NCBI GenBank assembly: GCA_016713435.1
Contig: JADJPD010000015.1
Span: forward strand, 1-64,000
Direction: 5' to 3'
Source of the DNA: Gemmatimonadota bacterium
Lineage (GTDB): Bacteria > Gemmatimonadota > Gemmatimonadetes > Gemmatimonadales > GWC2-71-9
DNA: 64,000 nucleotides
A model generated the notes under the pieces. The model was not told where the DNA came from. It saw nothing but the letters and a program-made list of their open reading frames with translations, and searched no databases. Each line of letters starts with the position of its first letter. Position 1 is the first letter of the stretch. The position numbers were made by a program, and so were the translations under genes. Of the stretch, positions 37,948-48,649 are shown one piece after another.

Positions 37948-38624
37948 TGATCCGCCTCGTGGAGCTGGAGAAGTCGGTCCCCACCAAGCCGTCGCCGACC
38001 TGGCTGCTCAGGCGGATCAGCCTGACGGTGGCGCCGGGGGAGTTCGTGAGCATCATGGGGCCGAGCGGGGCGGGGAAGAGCACGCTGCTGGCGATCCTCG
38101 GGATGCTGGATGGGGAGCACGGGGGGGAGTACTGGTTCCGGGAGCAGGCGGTGCACCGGCTGAGCCCGAAGCAGCGGACGGCGCTGGCGCGGGAGAGCGT
38201 GGGATTCGTGTTCCAGCAGTACCACCTGCTGGACGACCTGACGGTGGCGGAGAACCTGGACCTGCCGCTCAGCTACCGGAACCTCCGGAGCGGGGAGCGG
38301 GCGGCCATGGTGGCGGACGCGCTGGACCGGTTCAACATCGTGGGGAAGAAGGACCTGTACCCGGCCCAGCTCTCGGGGGGGCAGCAGCAGCTGGTGGCGG
38401 TGGCGCGGGCGGTCATCGGCAACCCGCCGCTGTTGCTCGCGGACGAGCCCACGGGCAACTTGCACTCGGAGCAGGGGCGGGAGATCATGGAGCTGTTCGC
38501 GCGGCTCAACCGGCAGGGCACGACGATCATCCAGGTGACGCACTCGGAGGAGAATGCGCGCTACGGGCGGCGGATCATCCGGCTCAAGGACGGGTGGCTG
38601 GCGGAGGCGGGCGTGCCTGCCTGA
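37947..38624 (+). CDS. ABC transporter ATPase, MacB/LolD type (second)
   Basis: 225 residues from ATG 37947, which overlaps the permease stop (TGATG). GGAG at 37935-37938 supports the start, and an in-frame GTG at 37944 is the alternative. Walker A MGPSGAGKSTLLAILG, Q-loop GFVFQQYHLLDDLTVAENL, signature LSGGQQQLVAVARA (Leu where Arg is usual), Walker B LLLADEPTGNLHS and switch VTHSEENARYG. Two features differ from the first ATPase: LHS in place of LDS after GTGN, and the QQQL signature. Intact as a nucleotide-binding domain, it may pair with the first ATPase as a heterodimer or be an alternative partner. Confidence 0.9.
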   Translation: MIRLVELEKSVPTKPSPTWLLRRISLTVAPGEFVSIMGPSGAGKSTLLAILGMLDGEHGGEYWFREQAVHRLSPKQRTALARESVGFVFQQYHLLDDLTVAENLDLPLSYRNLRSGERAAMVADALDRFNIVGKKDLYPAQLSGGQQQLVAVARAVIGNPPLLLADEPTGNLHSEQGREIMELFARLNRQGTTIIQVTHSEENARYGRRIIRLKDGWLAEAGVPA

Positions 38625-38643
38625 CGCGGCGCGGGGCGCGTGC

Positions 38644-39534
38644 GTGGCGCTGGCGCTGCTGGCGGCGCCGCTGGCCGCGCAGCAGGTGTCCGACACCGCC
38701 TTTCGGCCGGTGATTGCGCGGCCCGCCCATCCGGCGGGCCGCGGTCCTGTGGTGGCCCTCGATGAGGCGCACCACAACTTCCACACCCTCGACGGGCGCT
38801 ATGCGCCGTTCGGCGCGCTCCTCGCCCGGGACGGCTACCGGGTGCGGCCGAGCCGCGTGCCGTTCACGGCGGGGGCGCTGGACAGCGTGCGGCTGCTGGT
38901 GGTGGCCAACGCCATCGCGGCGGAGAACGAGACCACCTGGGCGGCGCCGATCCACCCGGCCTTCAGTGACGCGGAGGTGGCGGCGGTGCGGCGGTGGGTG
39001 GAAGGAGGCGGGTCGCTGCTGCTCATCGCCGACCACATGCCCTTCGGCGGCGGGGCGGCGACGCTGGGCCGGGCATTCGGCTTCGGGCTGAGCGACGGCT
39101 TTGCGGTGGACAGCGCCGGGCAGAGCCTGCCGGACTTCAGCCGGGCGGCGGGGACGCTCCGGGCGCACCCCATCACCGACGGGCGCGCGCCTGACGAGCG
39201 GGTGGAAGTGGTGCGGACGTTCACGGGGCAGGCCTTCACGGCGCCGGCGGGCGCGGAGCCGCTGCTGGTGCTGCCGGCGGGGAGCGTGCAGCTGCTGCCG
39301 GACACGGCGTGGGTGTTCACGCCGGCCACGCGGCGCGCGCCGGCGGGCGGGCTGCTGCAGGGCGCGGTGCTCCGGGTGGGGCGGGGGCGCGTGGCCGTGT
39401 TCGGGGAGGCCGCGATGTTCTCGGCGCAGCTGGCGGGGCCCAACCGGGTGCCGGCGGGGATGAACGCGCCGGGGGCCGCCGGCAACGTGACGCTGCTCCG
39501 CAACCTGGTCCGCTGGCTCACCGAGACCCGCTGA
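38644..39534 (+). CDS. DUF4350-like exported protein (start uncertain)
   Basis: The reliable part begins with a hydrophobic stretch VALALLAAPLAAQQ (GTG 38644) and continues PVVALDEAHHNFHTLDGRYA, FGALLARDGYRVRPSR, LLVVANAIAAENETTW, AVRRWVEGGGSLLLIADHMP and RVAVFGEAAMFSAQL. It is a GATase1/ThuA-like Rossmann domain of the DUF4350 kind. The signal lacks a basic n-region in this frame; TRRGA sits just upstream in another frame, so a one-base error near 38630 is likely and the true start may overlap the ATPase stop. Its role beside an exporter is unknown. The next gene follows without a gap. Confidence 0.7.
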   Translation: MALALLAAPLAAQQVSDTAFRPVIARPAHPAGRGPVVALDEAHHNFHTLDGRYAPFGALLARDGYRVRPSRVPFTAGALDSVRLLVVANAIAAENETTWAAPIHPAFSDAEVAAVRRWVEGGGSLLLIADHMPFGGGAATLGRAFGFGLSDGFAVDSAGQSLPDFSRAAGTLRAHPITDGRAPDERVEVVRTFTGQAFTAPAGAEPLLVLPAGSVQLLPDTAWVFTPATRRAPAGGLLQGAVLRVGRGRVAVFGEAAMFSAQLAGPNRVPAGMNAPGAAGNVTLLRNLVRWLTETR

Positions 39535-40926
39535 ATGAGCAACACGCCCCTCAACCCCATCGGCGCCCCCACCATCCTGGTGGCGGACGACCAGGCCGAC
39601 ATCCTGCAGGCGCTGCGGCTGCTGCTCAAGGGCGAGGGATTCGCGGTGGAGACCGTGGGCTCGCCGGGCGGGGTGCTGTCGGCGCTCGAGCGACGGGACT
39701 TCGACGCGCTGCTCATGGACCTCAACTACACCCGGGACACGACGAGCGGGCGCGAGGGGTTCGACCTCATCAGCCGCATCCAGGGGATTGATGCGACGCT
39801 GCCGATCATCGTGATGACGGCGTTCGGGAGCGTGGAAGGCGCGGTGGAGGCGATGCGCCGCGGGGCGCGGGACTTCCTGGAGAAGCCGTGGGACAACACC
39901 CGGCTGGTGGCCATCCTGCGGACGCAGGTGGAGCTGGGGCGGGCGCTCCGGCGGAGCACCCGGCTCGAGAGCGAGAACCAGGCGCTCCGGCGCGAGGGGC
40001 TGCCGGACCTCATTGCGCTCTCGCCGGCGATGCGGCAGGTGGCCCGGCTGCTGGAGAAGGTGGCGCCGTCGGATGCCAACGCGCTGATCCTGGGCGAGCA
40101 CGGCGTGGGCAAGGAAGTGGCGGCGCGCTGGATCCACGCGGCGAGCCCGCGCGCCTCGCGGCAGATGATCACGGTGAACATCGGCGGGCTGTCGGAAGGG
40201 GTGTTCGAGAGCGAGCTCTTCGGGCACCTCAAGGGCGCCTTCACCGACGCCAAGAGCGACCGGATGGGCCGCTTCGAGCTGGCGGACGGGAGCACGCTGC
40301 TGCTGGACGAGATCGGCAACATCTCGCCGGGGCAGCAGGCCAAGCTGCTGCGGGTGCTGCAGACCGGGGAGCTGGAGCGGGTGGGGAGCAGCAAGACGCG
40401 GAAGGTGGACGTGCGGGTGCTCGCGGCCACGAACATCGACCCGCGGGTGGAGGTGGCGGCGGGGCGGTTCCGCGAGGACCTGCTGTACCGGCTCAACACG
40501 GTGGAGATCACGATCCCGCCGCTCCGCGACCGGCGCGAGGACCTGCCCCAGCTGGCGGCGCAGTTCCTGGCGCGGCACGCAGCACGGTACCGGAAGCCGG
40601 TGACGGGCTTCCGGCCGGAGGCGCTGGAGGCGCTGCTCCGCTATGCCTGGCCGGGGAACATCCGGGAGCTCGAGCACACGCTGGAGCGGGCGGTGCTGCT
40701 CAGTGACGGCCCGCTCATCGCGGTGGCGGACCTGTCGCTGGCCCCGCCCGCCGACCTGGCGACGCGGCTGGACCAGCTGCCGCTCGAGGAGGTGGAGAAG
40801 GTGCTCATCCAGAAGGCGCTGCAGCGGGCCGGCGGCAACGTGAGCGAGGCGGCGAAGGCGCTGGGGCTGTCGCGGAGTGCCATGTACCGGCGGCTCGAGC
40901 GGCACGGGCTCGAGCCGCGGGGCTAG
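39535..40926 (+). CDS. NtrC-type sigma-54-dependent response regulator with GAFTDA variant
   Basis: 463 residues. Receiver (Asp16/17, phospho-acceptor Asp62 in LLMDLNY, Lys in FLEKPWDN), AAA+ domain with Walker A ILGEHGVGKE, LLDEIGNISPGQQ (Walker B), the arginine-finger region EDLLYRLN and the C-terminal Fis-type helix-turn-helix (NVSEAAKALGLSRSAMYRRL). The sigma-54-contacting loop reads GAFTDA (residues 234-239) instead of GAFTGA. I recall this variant from Bacteroidetes and Acidobacteria regulators, so it may be functional. ATG directly follows the preceding stop (TGAATG). With the kinase behind it, it probably controls the efflux operon. Confidence 0.92.
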   Translation: MSNTPLNPIGAPTILVADDQADILQALRLLLKGEGFAVETVGSPGGVLSALERRDFDALLMDLNYTRDTTSGREGFDLISRIQGIDATLPIIVMTAFGSVEGAVEAMRRGARDFLEKPWDNTRLVAILRTQVELGRALRRSTRLESENQALRREGLPDLIALSPAMRQVARLLEKVAPSDANALILGEHGVGKEVAARWIHAASPRASRQMITVNIGGLSEGVFESELFGHLKGAFTDAKSDRMGRFELADGSTLLLDEIGNISPGQQAKLLRVLQTGELERVGSSKTRKVDVRVLAATNIDPRVEVAAGRFREDLLYRLNTVEITIPPLRDRREDLPQLAAQFLARHAARYRKPVTGFRPEALEALLRYAWPGNIRELEHTLERAVLLSDGPLIAVADLSLAPPADLATRLDQLPLEEVEKVLIQKALQRAGGNVSEAAKALGLSRSAMYRRLERHGLEPRG

Positions 40927-40934
40927 GGGCCGGG

Positions 40935-42269
40935 GTGCCGGCGCATCCGCGGCGGATCGTGCTGCTGGCGCTCATCGCGGCGCTGCCGGCCGTCGTGATC
41001 GCCCTGCTCCTGCTGTGGACCGGCGACCATCCGTCGCGGGTGGGGTGGACGGGCACCTTCCTGATCGTCCTGGGCCTGCTGTTCGGCCTGCTCAACCTGC
41101 ACGAGCGGGTGGTGCGCCCGCTGCAGACCCTTTCCAACATGCTGGCCGCGCTCCGCGAGGGCGATTACTCGCTCCGCGCGCGCGGCGCCTCGGCGGCCGA
41201 CGACTCGCTCGGCCTGGCCTATCTCGAGGCCAACAGCCTCGCGGAGACGCTCCGCGGCCAGCGGCTGGGCGCGCTCGAGGCCACGGCGCTGCTCCGCACG
41301 GTGATGAGCGAGATCGACGCGGCGGTGTTCGCGTTCGACGCGGACCTGTCGCTCCGGCTGGTGAACCGGGCGGGGGAGCGGCTGCTGGACCAGCCGCCGG
41401 AGCGCCTCCTCGGGCGGAGTGCCTCACAACTCGGCCTGGCGGAATGCCTGAGCGGGTCCACGCCGAGGCTGCTGGAGCGGGGGCAGCTCACGGAGGGGCG
41501 CTGGGAGCTCCGGCGCTCGGACTTCCGGCAGGACGGGCGGGTGCACCAGCTGCTGGTGCTCACCGACCTGAGCCGGACGCTGCAGGCGGAGGAGCGGGAG
41601 GCGTGGCGGCGGCTGATCCGGGTGCTCAGTCACGAGATCAACAACTCGCTGGCGCCGATCCGCTCGCTGGCGGGGAGCCTGCGCACCATCCTGGAGCGGA
41701 CCCCCGCGCGGGGCGAGGACCACGACGACCTGGTGCAGGGGCTCGGCATCATCGGGCAGCGGGCGGAGTCGCTGGGCCGGTTCATGGCGGCGTACGCGCG
41801 GCTGGCCAAGCTGCCGAGACCGGTGCTGCGGCCGGTGGCGCTCGGGGACCTGGTGCGGCGGGTGGCGCGGCTCGAGACGCGGCTCGCAGTGGCGGTGACG
41901 CCGGGTCCGGAGCGCACCATCCAGGCGGACGGGGACCAGCTGGAGCAGCTGCTGATCAACCTGGTGCGGAACGCGGTGGATGCCACGCTCGAGACCGGGG
42001 GAGGGGTCCGGGTCACCTGGCGCGACGCCGACGAGGGCGTGGAGCTGGTGGTGGAGGATGACGGGCCGGGGCTCGCGGACACGGCCAACCTCTTCGTGCC
42101 GTTCTTCACGACCAAGCCGGGGGGGTCGGGGATCGGGCTGGCGCTGTCGCGGCAGATTGCGCAGGAACATGGTGGGACCCTGACGCTCGGGAATAAGGAA
42201 GGGGGTACGGGCTGCTCCGCTCGGCTCTGGCTGCCGCTGTCCATGGATTCGGTCATGCCCGCCGTTTGA
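40935..42269 (+). CDS. NtrY-like membrane sensor histidine kinase
   Basis: 444 residues from GTG 40935, 8 bases after the regulator stop. Two membrane segments (about 8-30 and 38-55) with a very short periplasmic loop, a HAMP-like linker (RPLQTLSNMLAALREGDYSL), a PAS region (about 115-200; FAFDADLSLRLVNRAGERLL), HisKA VLSHEINNSLAPIRS with the His, and HATPase NLVRNAVDATLE, DDGPGLAD and GGSGIGLALS. It is the cognate kinase of the NtrC-type regulator. The tiny loop suggests sensing in or at the membrane, as expected for a kinase that monitors envelope stress or transporter load (inference). Confidence 0.9.
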   Translation: MPAHPRRIVLLALIAALPAVVIALLLLWTGDHPSRVGWTGTFLIVLGLLFGLLNLHERVVRPLQTLSNMLAALREGDYSLRARGASAADDSLGLAYLEANSLAETLRGQRLGALEATALLRTVMSEIDAAVFAFDADLSLRLVNRAGERLLDQPPERLLGRSASQLGLAECLSGSTPRLLERGQLTEGRWELRRSDFRQDGRVHQLLVLTDLSRTLQAEEREAWRRLIRVLSHEINNSLAPIRSLAGSLRTILERTPARGEDHDDLVQGLGIIGQRAESLGRFMAAYARLAKLPRPVLRPVALGDLVRRVARLETRLAVAVTPGPERTIQADGDQLEQLLINLVRNAVDATLETGGGVRVTWRDADEGVELVVEDDGPGLADTANLFVPFFTTKPGGSGIGLALSRQIAQEHGGTLTLGNKEGGTGCSARLWLPLSMDSVMPAV

Positions 42270-42295
42270 CACCCCCGGGGAGGAGTCCCTACCTT
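42266..42295 (+). promoter_or_regulatory. Possible sigma-70 promoter of the giant lipoprotein gene
   Basis: TTGACA (42266-42271, overlapping the kinase stop codon) and TACCTT (42290-42295) at 18-base spacing. It leaves a leader of about 25 bases. The -10 match is weak. Confidence 0.35.
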
Positions 42296-42324
42296 CTCCC
42301 TACAGCCATACCCTGTTCCATAAC

Positions 42325-45300
42325 GTGACTTCCTCCTCCTCCGGCCCCCGGACCCTCCGGGCGACTGTGCGCACCTTGGTGCGCGCGGCTCGCGTCGTGG
42401 CCGGATGTCTGCTTCTCGTCACCTGCTCCAGCGACAGCGCGGTGAGTCCCCGGATCCCGGTGCAGGGCGCGCTCGATCTCGCGTCGCTGTTCCGGGCCAA
42501 CGCGTCGGTGCCGGTGCCGGTGGATGAGGTGCTGGTGGAGCTGCGGCGGTTCAGCGACTCGGCGGTGGTGTTCACGCGGGTGGTGACGAGCGGCCAGTTC
42601 AGCCAGAACGGCGACAGCCTGGTGGTGCCGATCACGCTGGAGCTGAGCCAGCCCACCGAGTCGTTCTACCTGTACGCCGAGGCGCGGGGGGGCGGGGTGG
42701 TGTACTACTCCGTCAACTCCACGGTGACGGCGACGGCCGGGCAGTCCACGCGGACGCCGGAGATCACGCCGGTGTACGTGGGGCCGGGGAGCAGCGCGGA
42801 CAGCGTGGTCCTGGCGCTCTCGAGCCCGTCGGTGGCGACGGGCGGCACGGTGCAGGTGACGGCGACGGTGTACCAGGGCCAGACCCCGGTGACGGGCGTG
42901 CCGGTGGGCTACGGCGTGAGCGACTCGACGGCGCTCACCGTGCAGCCCTCGGGGCTCAACACCGCGCAGCTCGTGGCGGGCTCGGCCACCGGGACCTACC
43001 TGGTGATCGCGGAGACGCCGACGGGACTCGCGGACACGGCGACGCTCACGGTGACGGCGCCGCCGGTGCCGAGCACCCTCACCAAGCTCTCGGGCGACAA
43101 CCAGGTGCTGGGCGGCGGGCAGGCGTCGCAGCCGCTGGTGGTGCAGGTCCTGGACCAGTTCGGGCAGCCGGTGGCAAGCGCCCCGGTGAGCTTTGCGCTC
43201 GTGGGGACGCCGGCGGGGACGACGATCACGCCGACGAGCACCACGACCGACCAGGCGGGGCTGGCGCAGGCCGTGGTCACGGCGGGTTCGACCTCCGGCA
43301 GCTTCACGGCGCAGGTGACGAGCGGGGCGCTGCCGGCGGTGTCGTTCGCGCTGTCGGTGTCGGTGGCGCCGGTGCCCACGAGCGTGGTGAAGATCTCGGG
43401 CGACAACCAGGCGGTGGCGGCGGGGCAGGCCTCGCAGCCGGTGGTGGTCGAGGTGCGGGACCAGTTCGGGCAGCCGGTGGTGGGCTTCACGCTGGGCTTC
43501 ACGCTGGTCGGCGCGCCGGCCGGGACGACGATCCAGTCGTCCTCGGGCGTCACGGACAACGCGGGGCGGGGCCAGGCGGTGATCCTGGCCGGGTCCGCAC
43601 CGGGCAACTTCACCGTGCAGGCGACGGCCACGGGGCTCAGCGGCTCGCCGCTGGCCTTTGCGATGAGCGTGACGGTGCCGCTCACGGGGCCGGCCACGGT
43701 GACGGCGCTGAGCGCCACGGCGCAGGCGGGCACGGTGGGGCAGCCGGTGGCGGCGCCGCCGAGCGTCGAGGTGCGGGACAGCAACAACGTGCTGCTGGCC
43801 GGCGTGACGGTGACCTTTGCCCCGGCGCCGGGCAGCAACGGCAGCGTGACGGGCGGGACGCAGGCGACGAACGCGAGCGGCGTGGCCACGGTGGGGAGCT
43901 GGACGCTCGACGCCGCGGCGGGCGACGACACGCTCTTTGCCACGGTGACGGGGCTGCCGCCGGTCCGGTTCGTGGCGACGAGCACGGCCGGGGTGCCGGC
44001 CAGCGTCGCGATCGTCTCGGGTGACGCGCAGACGGCGCCGGCGGCGAGCCAGCTCAGCGCGCCGCTGGTGGTGGTGGTGCGGGACGCGCAGAGCAACCCG
44101 GTGCCGGGCGTGCTGGTGACCTGGGCGACGCCGGACGGCGGCACGCTGGCGCCCACCACGAGCACGACGGGCGCCACCGGCCAGGCCACCACCACGTGGA
44201 CGCTGGGCCCGAGCGCGCCAACCCAGGCGGCAACGGCCTCGGTGAGCGGCGTGGGCACGCCCGCCAGCTTCACGGCGACGGCGACGTTCGGGCCGCCGTC
44301 CATCACGCTCAGCTACCCGGGCCTCCCCAACGTGGGGCTGGGCAAGGGCGTGACGGTGCGGGCCACGATCCCGGCGGCGGCGCCGGCGGGCGGCGTGCCG
44401 GTGACGCTCACGAGCGACCTGCCGGGCACCGCCTCGGTGAACGCGCCGGCCACGCAGGCGATCCCGCAGGGCAGCACCTTCATTGACTTCACCGTCACCG
44501 GCGTGTCGCTCGGCAGCACCACGCTGCGGGGTGACGCGAGCGGGTACGTGCAGGGGACGCTGCCGATCACGGTGGAGGACCGCTCGATCAGCGTGCCGTC
44601 CACCCTGGCGGTGGCATACACCGGGACGCAGTCGCTGCCGATCGTGATCGGCGCCCCGGCGCCGGTGGGCGGCGTGGTGATCACCGTGACGAGCGACAAC
44701 CCCGCCGCGGTGGGCGTGGTGACGCCGACGGTGACCATCAACGCCGGCAGCACCACGGCCAACGCCACGGTGAGCGGCGTGCTGCCGGGCACCGCCAACG
44801 TGACGGTGGACAACCCGGCGTACAGCTCGGACGTGTCGGTGGTGAGCACGGTGGCCTCGCTCAACGTGACGCAGACGAGCGTGAGCCTCAACGCGAGCTT
44901 CGGCACCGGCATCACGCTGAGCTTCGAGACCAGCGGCACGCCGATCGCGGCGCCGGTGGGTGGCATCGCGGTGACGCTGACGCCGCGGAACACCGCGTGC
45001 GTGAACGTGGCCAACGCCACCATCCCGGCGGGCCAGACCACGGTGGGCGCCACCCTCACGGCGGGCGGCGGGCCGTTCCCGTGCACCACCTACGTGGTGG
45101 CCACGGCGGCCAACCTGCAGCCGGACAGCGTGCTGGCGCAGGTGGCGGCGGTGCCGGCCGATCACGCTCAACACCACGGCGAGCGTCGGGTCCGGGCTGC
45201 AGGTGCAGCAGTCGTTCTTCCTCGGCGCGAGCAACCACGCCGGCGTCACCGTGCACCTCGAGACCCCTGACTCGAATTTGGTGCGGCTGGCCCCGAATGC

Positions 45301-48300
45301 CTCGACCGCAGGGACGGGGACGCTCGACGTGGTGCTCGGCCCGGGCGCGACCTCCTCGGGCTGGACGCTCCAGGTGGTGCCGGGCCAGACCGGGGCCGGC
45401 GACGATGATCGCCTCGGCGCCGGGGTTCCTGCCGGATACGGTGGTGTTCACCACGGTGACGCCGGCGATCGACATGATCTTCCTGCCGGGCACCACCACC
45501 ACGTTCTCCCCCAACTCGGGCTTCCAGGTGCGGCTCGGCGTCCCGAACGGGCAGTTCACGGCGATGCAGCAGGAGCAGGCGCTGGCGTTCGGCACGTCGC
45601 TCACGGTGAACGTGGTGAACGACTCGCTCCCGGTGGGCGACCTGGTGACGTTCAGCACGGTCGCGGACTCCGTCACGACGGTGATCGCGGGCGCGTCGGC
45701 CCGCAACCCGAGCGGGGCCGCGAGCGGCGGGGTGGACTTCGACCCGGTGAACGCCGGCGTGGCGACGCTCCGGGCCAACGCGCCGGGCTTCATCTCGCTG
45801 CCGACGGCCTCGCAGAACATCGCGGTGTCGGCCCCGGCGATCACGCTGAGCCAGCCGAGCAACCCGGGCGCCGGCATGCAGGTGGGGACGAGCGCGTTCC
45901 TCGGGGCGTCCAACCACGGCGGCATCACGGTGCGGCTGGTGGCAAGCGACTCCACCAAGGTGCTGCTCACCTCCAACGGGAACGTGGTGGGCAACGACAC
46001 GCTGGACGTGAACCTGCTGAACGGCAGCAGCTCGTTCGGCTACACCGTCCAGGCGAAGGACGGCCAGACGGGCACGGTGGACATCGTGGCCACGGCGCCG
46101 GGCTTCACGCCGGACACCATCACGCTGACGCTGCAGCCGGTGGCGGTGGACGTGATCTTCCTGCCGGCCACCACCACCTCGCTCGCGCCGAACAGCACCT
46201 TCCAGGTGCGGGTCGGCGTGCCGAACGGGCAGTTCACGGCGATGGCGCAGGAGCAGGCGCTGTGGGCCGGGTCGCCCGGGTTCACGGTGACGGTGACCAC
46301 GAGCCCGAACGGCACCGGCCAGCTGGTGGGCGGGGGCTCGCAGCTCGGGGACACGATCACGACGACCATCGCGCCGCTCACCGCCCGGAGCCCGAGCGGG
46401 GCGGTGAACGGCGGCACGGAGTACGACCCGCTCACGCCGGGCGCGGACACGGTGGGGGCCACGATCCCGGGCTTCATCGCCCTGCCGACGGCGCGGCAGC
46501 CGATCACGGTCACCGGCCAGGCCCTGACGCTGAACCAGCCGTCCACGCTCGGCAGCGGCATGCAGGTGGGCTCGAGCGGCTTCCTCGGCGCGTCGCAGCA
46601 CGGCGGCGTCACGGTGTCGCTGGTGAGCCAGGACTCGAGCAAGCTGATCCTGGCGCCGAACGGGAGCACGGTGGGCACGGGCACGCTGGACGTGGCCCTC
46701 CCCAACGGCAGCACCAGCTTCGGCTACAACCTGCAGGCGTTCGAGGGGGCCACGGGCCCGGTGGACGTCATCGCGACGGCGCCGGGCTTCACGCCGGACA
46801 CCATCACGGTGCAGCTGGCCGCGCCGGCGATCGACATCATCTTCCTCAGCACGTCCACCACGACGTTCTCGCCGAACCAGAGCTTCCAGGCCCGCATCGG
46901 CGTGCCGAACGGCCAGGGGACGGCGATGGCCATCGAGGAGGCGCTCAGGCCGGGGAGCCCGGGCGTCGCCGTGACGCTGCTCAGCTCCACGCCGGCGGTG
47001 GGCGCGCTGGTGACCTCGCTCGGGTCGGGGAACCAGGCGGACCAGACCATCGCGGCCGGGCTGGCGCGGACGCCGAGCGGGATCGGCAATGGCGGCGTGG
47101 AGTTCGACCCGATCCTGGGCGGGAGCACCACGGTGACGGCCACGGCGCCGGGCTTCCTGTCGCTGCCGACGGCGTCGGTGACGGTGACGGTGAGCTCGCC
47201 GTCGATCACCGTGAGCCAGGTAACGGTGGGTGACGGGCTGCAGACCTCCACCAGCGGTTTCCTCGGCGCATCGAACCACGGCGGCGTCACGGTGCGGGTG
47301 ACGAGCTCGGATCCCGCCATCGCGCTGGTGTCGCCCAACGCGAGCACGCCGGGCACGGCGTTCGTGGACATCCCGGTGGCGAACGGGACGTCGGGCTTCG
47401 GCTACTACGTGCAGGGCGTGGAAGGGGCGGCGGGCGTGCCCGTGATCACGGCCACGGCGCCGGGCTTCACCGACGGCTCGGCCAGCGCCACGGTGGTGGC
47501 GGCGGCCATGGACCTGATCTTCCTCCCGACGACGACGACGACCCTGACCGGGCCGACGAGCTTCCAGTTCCGGCTCGGCTACCCGAACGTCAACAACACC
47601 GCCATGGCGGCGGAGCAGGTGATCCGGGCGGGCGGCGCGCCGGTGACGGTTTCGGTGAACAACAGCAACGCCAGCGCGGCGGTGCTCCAGTTCCTGGGCG
47701 GGCCGGCGCAGAGCGGGAGCGTCACCATCCAGCCGGGCACGGCGCGCTCGCCGTCCCAGGCGGCGAACAGCGGGGTGGACTTCCAGGCCACGGCGGCCGG
47801 CGTCACGGTGGTGAGCGGCACCACGCCCAACTACCTGACCCTGCCGACGGCCTCGCAGACGGTGACCATCTCCACCCCGACGATCAGCGCGAGCGACCAG
47901 ACGGTGGGGGCGTCGCTGCAGGTGTCCAGCTTCACGGGCCTCGGCGCGAGCCAGCACGGGGGCGTGACCGTGCGGGTGACGAGCACCGACGCGAGCCGGT
48001 TCCTGATCTCGCCCAACACCACGACGGCGGGGAGCGCGTTCGTGGACTTCCCGCTCAGCAACGGGCAGACGGGCATCAGCTTCGTGATCCAGGGCGTGCC
48101 GGGCGCCACCGGCGTGGCGACGTACACGGTGACGGCGCCGGGCTTCGTGACCGGGACGGGCACGGTGACGGTGGTGCAGCCGGCCGCGGACGTGATCTTC
48201 CTGCCGAGCACCATCAGCGCGGGCGCGGCCAACGCGGCCTTCCAGGTGCGGACCGGCATCCCGGACCAGCTGGGCAACAACCTGAGCCAGGAGCAGGCGC

Positions 48301-48554
48301 TGGCGGCGGGGCTGGCGGACGTGCCGGTGACGGTGACGAACAGCAACGCGACGGCCGCGGACCTGGTGACCACGGTGACCACGGGGCAGTCGGTGCAGAC
48401 GGTGATCCAGGCGGGGAGCGCCCGGTCGCCGAACAGCCTGGCGACGGGCGGGGTCCAGTTCGACCCGAAGGCGGCGGGGGTGACGACGGTGAGCGCCAGC
48501 CTGCCGGGCTTCCGGGTGATCCCGGCGAGCAGCTTCACGGTGACGGTGCAGTAG
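42325..48554 (+). CDS. Giant Ig-like repeat lipoprotein, about 2,075 residues (two frameshifts)
   Basis: From GTG 42325 a lipoprotein signal (CLLLVTC, Cys34) anchors the protein. Two extra bases, a C near 45166 and a G near 45404, break the frame; removing both gives 2,076 codons including stop. Layout: about 130 residues after the signal; Big_1/invasin-like Ig domains of about 100 residues between 42790 and 44290 (including two near copies sharing SGDNQ...GQASQP and DQFGQPV); about three shorter Ig-like units to 45150; then five tandem units of about 226 residues beginning at the FLGASNHGG-type motif at 45218, 45897, 46581, 47259 and 47937. Rich in Thr, Val, Ser and Gly, poor in Lys and Cys. 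Probably a surface stalk or adhesin; ligand unknown. Confidence 0.85.
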
Positions 48555-48559
48555 GGCGG

Positions 48560-48579
48560 GGGGCGGCGGTGGCCGCCCC
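48560..48579 (+). terminator. Hairpin after the giant lipoprotein gene
   Basis: GGGGCGGC (48560-48567) and GCCGCCCC (48572-48579) with a 4-base loop, 5 bases after the stop. No T-run follows, so it is a weak terminator or only an mRNA-end stabiliser. Confidence 0.4.
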
Positions 48580-48593
48580 TCTCGCGTGCCCGC

Positions 48594-48614
48594 GTGCTTT
48601 GTGACATAAAGCAC
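48594..48614. promoter_or_regulatory. Operator 1 of the winged-helix regulator (predicted)
   Basis: Perfect inverted repeat GTGCTTT-N7-AAAGCAC immediately before the -35 box of the regulator operon. A second site with the same core, CTTT-N7-AAAG followed by CACTT, lies at 49672-49691. Assignment to the regulator at 49254-49625 is inference from position. Confidence 0.6.
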
Positions 48615-48643
48615 TTGACGATTGGCGGCGGGGGCCGTAGACT
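48615..48643 (+). promoter_or_regulatory. Sigma-70 promoter of the regulator operon
   Basis: TTGACG (48615-48620), 17 bases, TAGACT (48638-48643). The predicted transcription start coincides with the ATG at 48650, so the mRNA is probably leaderless. Same form as the promoter at 26427-26455. Confidence 0.65.
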
Positions 48644-48649
48644 GGAGCC

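Noticed and set aside
45160..45410. Programmed frameshifting in the giant lipoprotein gene
   Set aside because: Two extra bases at unrelated sites without slippery sequence or downstream structure, and similar indels throughout the window. Sequencing error is simpler.
45218..48554. Regular repeats considered as a CRISPR array or other DNA repeat
   Set aside because: The period is about 678 bases and conserved at protein level with an open frame. It is a protein tandem repeat.
42289..48614. Very long open frames on the minus strand opposite the giant lipoprotein gene (up to about 1,100 codons)
   Set aside because: They are Arg/His-rich mirror frames caused by GC-rich codon usage. They have no signal, domain or ribosome binding site, and the plus strand carries clear family sequence.
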